Part shown: positions 57,004 through 64,000 of the stretch, piece by piece
How the letters are laid out: each line of letters starts with the position of its first letter
Position numbering within the stretch: the first letter of the stretch is position 1
NCBI GenBank assembly: GCA_947034885.2
Contig: OX344756.2
Coordinates: 18,224,098 to 18,288,097, forward strand
Direction: 5' to 3'
Origin: Thuidium tamariscinum
Taxonomy: Eukaryota > Streptophyta > Bryopsida > Hypnales > Thuidiaceae
DNA: 64,000 nt
Translations under genes and position numbers: made by a program
Notes under the pieces: generated by a model
Seen by the model: only the letters and a program-made list of their open reading frames with translations
Database searches by the model: none
What the model was told of the DNA's origin: nothing

Positions 57004-60000
57004 AACACTAAATTTTGAATGATTGAATTAGAGAAAAGCATTTGTTTTTACATAGAATTTCAAGCACGATTATTTAGACATTGTTTAAATGAAGAAACCT
57101 ATTTGAAACTCTTGTAAGTGCTAGTTAACAAATAAGTGTTAAATTTTTTGTTGATTTGGACGTTGTACTACCCAAATTAATAAAAAAATTGTTACCATTT
57201 TGTTAACTAGTGCCAGATCAACAAAATACTATGAAAACATTCTATATAGTACCCAAATTAATAAAAATTTGATGATTTTTTTTTATTTGGACATCATTTT
57301 CTAGTAGTGAAAACATGAAGTGGCACACCATGAATCCAAAATCAAAGTATATCAATTGGGACCAAGACGACATTTATTATTTTTAAGATATATTTGACCA
57401 TGTATTGAGTTTTTTATACTTATTTGGGTTCATGGTGTCTTACGTTCAATATCTACCAATATTTATTGTCTAAATTTGATCATCTTATCTAATGCTCAAA
57501 GGGTGTTGCATTTCCATAAAAAGCTTGGGCAAGATCAATCATGCTACATCTTGTTGTAGTTTAGTTGTAACAAACTCACAACCAACCATATGTGGGCAAA
57601 AAATGAATGGAATGTATTCCATAATTGCAAACTAAGTATTGAATCAAAAGCCCAATTAGATCATTCAACATGAAGTGTAGGAAAAAATTGTAAATTTTGT
57701 TGAATATTTGCAAATTTCATCAATCCATCTTTCACTTTAGTTTTTTTTCATTCTATAATGATTTTGACAAGATGCATCCAACTTCACCTATCCTATTTCA
57801 AGATGAGCATTGACATGTGGAATATTGTCTTTCAATCCCAAACCTTGAAAGTCCTTTGATCTAGATCCTAGATATTGATCTTGATTGTTTGTGCAAACAA
57901 TCAAATCTTCCATCAATATGACAAGTTTTGCTCCATTAAGAACAAATTGATAATGAAAATCTATTTTGTGTTAGTTGTATTAAAGAACAATTGTATTTAC
58001 TCAATGTGCATATACTTCTTTGAATAAAACTCCAAATTCAAGTCTAACTTCTATCTTTGGGATGGAGACCTTCATTTACAATATTTCTTTTGAAAAGCAT
58101 TTGATATTGAAATCAATAAACAATTATTATAGGAAAAATTTAATTGATAATGCAATTTTAGAGTATGCATGTGATGGATTTGGAGGTTTTCAATGACTAC
58201 AATGTAAATTTTGTGTTTAAAACAATCAAAAAAATGTTCATGACCATTTTGGGCCTTGAAATGGTGAATATTTTAGAGATATAATTTGGTCATTCTAGGT
58301 GAAGTTTGGAATGCATTTTATGCTATTTTTTGAGGTGATGTATATTTTACAAACTTTAGGAGACCCCCCTTTTGGAAACCCATAAAAATCTATGCCTTAT
58401 GAAGAAAATATAATTCTTCATATTATTGTTTTTTATATTTTTTTCCACTTGTGAAAATGAATCTTGACACTTTGTTGAATGTTGATCATCAAAGGGACTA
58501 AATAAAAATATTTGGCAACAACAAGATTGCTAATATTATAATTTTTGTTATTTTAGTATCAACTCTACTCATGTTTAGTTCACAAAGAAGGATGGGATTT
58601 TTAAAAACTCAAAGGTGAAGATTTCAAGTATTTGCTAAATTATTTGCAATACAAAGGAAAATCTTGACCCTATTCTACTATAATACATGTCAAGGCAATG
58701 TTAGTTGAATCACATCTTAAGTTCTTGACTTCAAGTTAAAAATTATATTCATAGAAAAATAAACATTTAAAACAATAAAATGTTGAAAGGAAATAATGAA
58801 GGTGTTTAAGTTCCATCTAAGAATGAAATATTGTTTGTTTAATTGCTTGTCCTTAAAGGTTATATTTTGTCCTTTTGTAGGAACTAACTTTAAATTGTGT
58901 AGAGAATGCTAAATTATGCTAGTACTGATTGCCAAATGGTTTACATTTACGACTTTTTTAAAAACTATGATTCCATCTTGAAATTTATATACCTCATACA
59001 AGCTTAGTTTAAATGACTGGACTATAAAATTGTTGTCTAAGGGTAAAGAAATCCAAAATTGTAATCCAAACGCTTCAAATTCATGTTTAGACTATGTAGA
59101 AAGTTTTCATGACTATTTTCCTACAATCTTCCTTTGGCCATGTGCTCAAAATTTGTATTATATCTTTAAAAATAGTTTAACTATAATAGACTTTAAAAGT
59201 GATTGAAGAAGATACAAATACAACATCTAACTAGAAAAATAAATTTTAAGGCCTAAATTCTAGAATTTAGTATTTAGATGAAGAATATGGTGGGGCTTGT
59301 AGACCTTATGGCTTTGGTGCTTACAATTGGCATCAAAGATTTATATATGGTTTGAGATGTTGTTTAGGCCAAGGTAGGGAAGCAATACTCTATATACTAA
59401 AGATATTTTACTTATTAATTGTAGATAAAGAAATGAGAAGAAAACACTTGATCTATAAGCCTTAATACAACTCCATATATTAAAAGAGATGGAATTATTT
59501 TTGTGACACCAAATAGATGGTAAATACAAAGAGGGTTGAAGTAAGTCAACTTTAGGGAAACAAACCTTTGCATAGGATCTTTCCATACATAATCAATTGG
59601 GATCTAAAGGAATCTTGTTCACTTTTGTATGGCATCTATCTTTAGGAGTTTAATTTCAAAATACAAACAGATTGCACCAATGGCTTTTAAAGTTCATTTT
59701 TAGTTTAAGAGACACCCTACACTCTTTTTTCTTATACTAAAAATTCAATAAATTCTAATGCCAACTTGAAGACTGAAAAATATATAAATTCAACTTTTAG
59801 AGGTTGACTTTTTTGAGAAAAGTAACTAACCTAAAATCTTTAGTAGGAGTAAGGGAGTATGAAAAGACCTAACTTGAACCTCATTCCAAATCTATATACT
59901 CTTGAAATGCTAGTTAAGGTCCGTCATAATTTTTAATTTTGCCAATATTCAAAGAATCTTGTCAGTTTGAATACTTCTAGATATTGGAATAACTTGAAAT

Positions 60001-62207
60001 TTGTTGGAGTCTTTCATCAATATAAAAAAAAATTTAATGAGATTTTATCACAATCTACGTAATTTTTATGAATTTCTTGTTGAAAATTAAAGTGGTTAAT
60101 TGTTCGAAAAAGGCATCTTTTGAGTATCAAATTCTTTTGAAACTTTCTATAAAACCTCCTATAGAATTTCAAAAAAGATATACAAGTTCATCTCTGGGAC
60201 TCTATATGATTTTCAAAGAAGAATAAAATCTCAAGCCACCCTTCATTCCTTCAATGATCAAATTTCAAAGAATCTTTTTTATAGAGAAGAATCTTGACAA
60301 AAAAAATTTGTTGTTGATTCCCTAGTGTGGTTTTAATCCTAAAACACCATCCCTTAGCTGTAGATTCCCTTCATTGGATTGTCATGATGTTTTTCAACTT
60401 GTAGGCTAATAATTGGGATTTCTACAAAAAGTAAAAATTGATTTGGGAGCTTGAAACCTATTCATGAAATTGAATTCTAGGGTTCTTACTAAGTTCTCTT
60501 GGACTTATTTTAGTCAACTTCATCATATACACAATAGGTAGAACTATTTTGGATAATTCTATTGAAGGTGGATATTATTTGGATTTTGGTGGTTTTTAAC
60601 CTATTTACAAGCAAGATTTCAACCTAATTGGATAAAAACACTAAAAATATGACCAAATATTATATTAGCATATAACATATCCATTTTGATTTTACACTCT
60701 TTTTTGAGCTTTTTGTACTATTTTTCATACTATATTTTGCAAAAAATAAAAAAAATAGAACAGTGAGTTCTAGGTGATGAAATAGGGGCTTATAATTACT
60801 TAAAACAAAGTCTTGGTAGCTTCTCTCTTGGTTCTTGGTAGAAGTTGAAACGTTGGATGTATTTTTGTATATTTGTTGGTGATTTATAATTGAAGGAAGG
60901 TAAATTGCAAGGAATTTGGGGCTTGTGTTTTGATAAAGTATTGGATCAAATTAGAATTTGGGTTTTGAGTTTATTTGGATATTTAGTCTATTATAATATC
61001 AATTTTCAATTCTCAATCCATTATAGTGACTTCAAAAGATGTAAAGCTTCAATTAACAACAATTTAGAATGTAAAATAGATAAGTGAAGGGGGATCTAAC
61101 TTCTAAGAGCCTCAATTACATAGAATTTTTATAATATATGAAAATTAAAGAATTGTTTATTGTAACTTATTTACTAGATCTTATATAAAAAATTTGGCTA
61201 TTATAGGTATGGGACCTACAAAATATATACAAAATATGCACAAAATACAACCTTGATGTTGAGGAGGTATGTTTTGGTAGAAGTTAGTAGTGAAAAAAAT
61301 GTTAGGGCAATATCTTAGGTTTGGATGAAAATTGATATACAAGTATTTTACAAGGTGATTTATTTTATAGCAAAGTGTCTAATTCTTCACAAAGAACTAA
61401 AATTATATGCTTTAGATCCTTAGAGTCCCAAAAAATGTATTCTATAGCTTTGAATGCTAGCATACTAGAATGTAGTATATAAAAGTTCACAAAAGAAAAG
61501 CTTCTCAAAAAAAGCATACATATTTGTGTACTTTGAATTGCAAAAAGATTTTATTCTCTTCAATTTTGCTCAATGTCCATTTCGACAATCCATTTTTGAA
61601 AAAATGACCCCAATTTTTAGGAGTATAGCATGAAAGCATATAGTATATGCCTCCATTTGCATTGATATTCAACGCTAGATTAATATACACTACAAATTTC
61701 TTCTTTCTACTCATTCTATTGCTAATTTTAAGTAGAGCCCTTATTGCCTATAATTCTTACAAAACACAATGATCATCAATTACATTAATCCTTTAAAGAA
61801 TAATTGAGTGTAGAAAGTCTTTCAAATCTTCTTACTCAAAATATCAAAATTTTGAAAAGGATTAAAATACTTGAGTTGAAGATCTTGGAATGTTGATCTT
61901 ATGCTCTATCTTGTCATTTTATATTCCTTTGTGCTTTTGTTTATTATCATTTGCTTATATTTATTGTTGCATTTGACAAGTAATGAGACTTTGTTTTTAA
62001 AACACTTTTAGACCTTTATACTTGCAATATATTAGAAATAATGCATATGAAAATCCACATTTTTCTCCTTATCAATATATTTTGAGGCTTTGAGTCTCTG
62101 TATATTTGTTTATTATTTATGAGTACTTATGAGTTTTGTTTGTTATCTAACTATTATATTTGGCAAAGATTATCCAATATTCCTAATATATAATGACATA
62201 CTTCTTT
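57004..62207. other. AT-rich intergenic DNA
   Basis: Five kilobases with no supported gene or clearly bounded element. Open frames are short and unrecognised. Confidence 0.5.
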
Positions 62208-62246
62208 TCCACACACACACACACACACAGATATATATATATATAA
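62208..62246. repeat. (CA)n(TA)n microsatellite
   Basis: A run of CA dinucleotides followed by GATATATATATATATAA. Confidence 0.9.
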
Positions 62247-62385
62247 TTTCATTTTTTTGATACACATTCAAGTATGTCAAATATGGGGTCAAACATAAAT
62301 ATTTTTGAACAAAAAAAATGTCTTGTACATATGATATACAATTGAATTCATTCATTATTGCAAATATGGATGTTGAGACAATTAA

Positions 62386-62529
62386 TCCATTAAAGACCAG
62401 GTCGATGACTAATGGATGATTGTAGCTGACAATGACAAGTTTTCATTAGTAGTCACTTTAGCTATTAATGAAAACATGTCATTTCCAACTAGATATTCAT
62501 TTGCAATCATCGACCTAGTCCTTAATGGG
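62386..62529. mobile_element. Short TTAA-flanked MITE (144 bp)
   Basis: TTAA at 62382-62385 and 62530-62533. The inward ends are TCCATTAAAGACCAGGTCG and CCCATTAAGGACTAGGTCG, with pairing continuing through ATGA and (after a gap) GATTG, so almost half the element is terminal repeat. It has the same TTAA target as the larger elements at 9, 31, 32, 35 and 42 kb but a different terminus after CC(C/A). Confidence 0.7.
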
Positions 62530-63042
62530 TTAAGGGCTTATAGTAAGGGCAAAACACTCATTCCCGCACCTGTCCTTGCAATGGACTATAGATTCACCCA
62601 AATGCGTCAGTAGACTTCCTTTAATGTGTTTGCCACATATATGATTGTAATTTGCTGACACAATTGAAGGACATATAGGAAAATTTGGTTGGCTGAGTGC
62701 TGATTTTCGTAGGGTTCAGTTTGGGGAGTACCTACACGATGGTTCTACAAGGCTAGGGAGTCGACACTTTGAAATTTTGTAGAAATTACATACTGTATCC
62801 AAAAAATCTAATTTTTTTAATATTCATGATTTTCACTTGTTAATACTAGAAAAATATTATTTTTAGAAAACATTGCCTCCAACTATATTGAATTCCTTAT
62901 TTGGACAGTTTTAGGTGTTTCCATTATATATCCAAACTATTTTATAGATCCAAAATATCCAAATTTTGAATTCATTATTCAAAGATTAGAAAAAGATGTC
63001 AATTGATGTAGTGGTGATATGGCTATAGAATCATGGCTATTA

Positions 63043-63315
63043 AGGTAGGTACACCCAAAAGCGCCACTTATTCATACTGAGCCTAGTTCCTGCTATGAAT
63101 TAGTTCAAATTTTTATGTAGTCTTGTTGGCAAGTGAAAGCATGTTCCAACGCACCAAAGAACGCAGGATTTGGATACCGTATGCAAAAGTTATTAACAGT
63201 CAAAGTCTGTTTCTGAAAGCGCCATCTACAGTCTGGGTACATGACTGATTTCGGAAATGTATGTGCACTGTAGATGGCGCTTTTAGGAACAGGGCGCTTT
63301 TGGGTGTACCCACCT
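63043..63315. mobile_element. MITE with nested inverted repeats (about 273 bp)
   Basis: The outer ends AGGTAGGTACACCCAAAAGC and, inward from the right, AGGTGGGTACACCCAAAAGC differ at one base and are flanked by TA (within TTAA on both sides). An inner inverted pair AAAGCGCCATCTACAGT/ACTGTAGATGGCGCTTT (63208-63282) shares the AAAGCGCC word with the outer ends. Non-coding. Confidence 0.75.
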
Positions 63316-64000
63316 TAATGTGAGCTTATAAAAATTTCTTCATTTGCATCATGTCATTGTATGTTTTTTACAATATCTACACAATAGGATTTTAGACATC
63401 CTAGACTACACATGCTTGCTACACATTCTTAGAATCCATTGGCAACTATACATGCTTGCTTCAGTTTTGGCAATCTAACAATTACATTATATAGATTTGA
63501 ATTTTAGCATCTCAATGCTAAATTAGATTTTGTATAGTATTATATGATTTCCATTAGAATCAATACATGCCATTGCTATGATATTACTTTATAACAAATT
63601 AACAATGACTTTAATGTAAATCTACAATTTAATCATATCAATGCTTATATTGTATATTGTAATTGGTAATGACAATTAAAATAAAATACCCAATGAATTT
63701 TGTGGATGTCACATGATTTAGGTCTTGATTTTTGTTGCCATCTACTTTGAGACACTTCAAGTCAAGGTCAAATGCTTTTATTAGACCTACACATAGTGGC
63801 TAGCTTGTCTTGTCCCATGATCTAATCCAATTTTTGACCAAATTAAAGCATCTAGATCAAAGTTGTGTAGATAAATTGCTTTTGCTATTGGTATATGGAC
63901 AAGTATCAATGAAGGAAGGAAATTTTCTTAAGTAAGGATGTCACCAAAATTGGCTAATTTTTAAAATTTTATAAACTTACTTTATATTGAGAATGACATT
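63316..64000. other. AT-rich intergenic DNA to window end
   Basis: No gene or bounded element seen. Confidence 0.5.

Overview
The window looks like nuclear DNA of a seed-free land plant. It is strongly AT-rich (by eye about 70% A+T between genes), its genes carry spliceosomal introns, and it holds a plant A-type cytochrome P450, an orthologue of the plant RING E3 ligase SDIR1, and a gene for the axonemal protein CFAP144/FAM183. Flowering plants have no motile cilia, so a CFAP144 gene beside typical land-plant genes points to a lineage with swimming sperm (moss, liverwort, hornwort, lycophyte or fern). A moss-like genome is my best guess, but the species cannot be named from this sequence.

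Layout. 2.4-7.7 kb: a complete hAT transposon (minus-strand transposase, perfect 8-bp target duplication) broken by in-frame TAG codons. 7.7-10.2 kb: old dispersed repeat, a Stowaway-like MITE and a TTAA-flanked MITE. 10.2-13.2 kb: higher-GC DNA with no gene I can support. 13.2-15.8 kb: P450 gene, minus strand, four exons, about 514 aa. 17.5-20.5 kb: hairpin MITEs and a CACTA-like foldback. 22.1-25.3 kb: a decayed second hAT transposase on the plus strand. 26-43 kb: no genes; many nested non-autonomous DNA transposons, including TTAA-flanked elements that resemble piggyBac derivatives, TA-flanked mariner/Tc1-like elements, a 1.3-kb giant palindrome and tandem repeats. 43.5-48.9 kb: SDIR1 orthologue, plus strand, eight coding exons, with a GC-rich promoter and leader that holds a threefold internal repeat. 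50.5-53 kb: CFAP144 gene, plus strand, four exons, with one GC-AG intron and a foldback element just upstream. 53-64 kb: AT-rich DNA with a SINE, a foldback and two more MITEs.

The three host genes show no functional link and are not an operon. The most unusual content is the non-autonomous transposon landscape. Several insertions can be proved by comparing filled and empty copies inside the window itself. Exon coordinates come from reading splice sites and frames by eye and have not been tested against transcripts.
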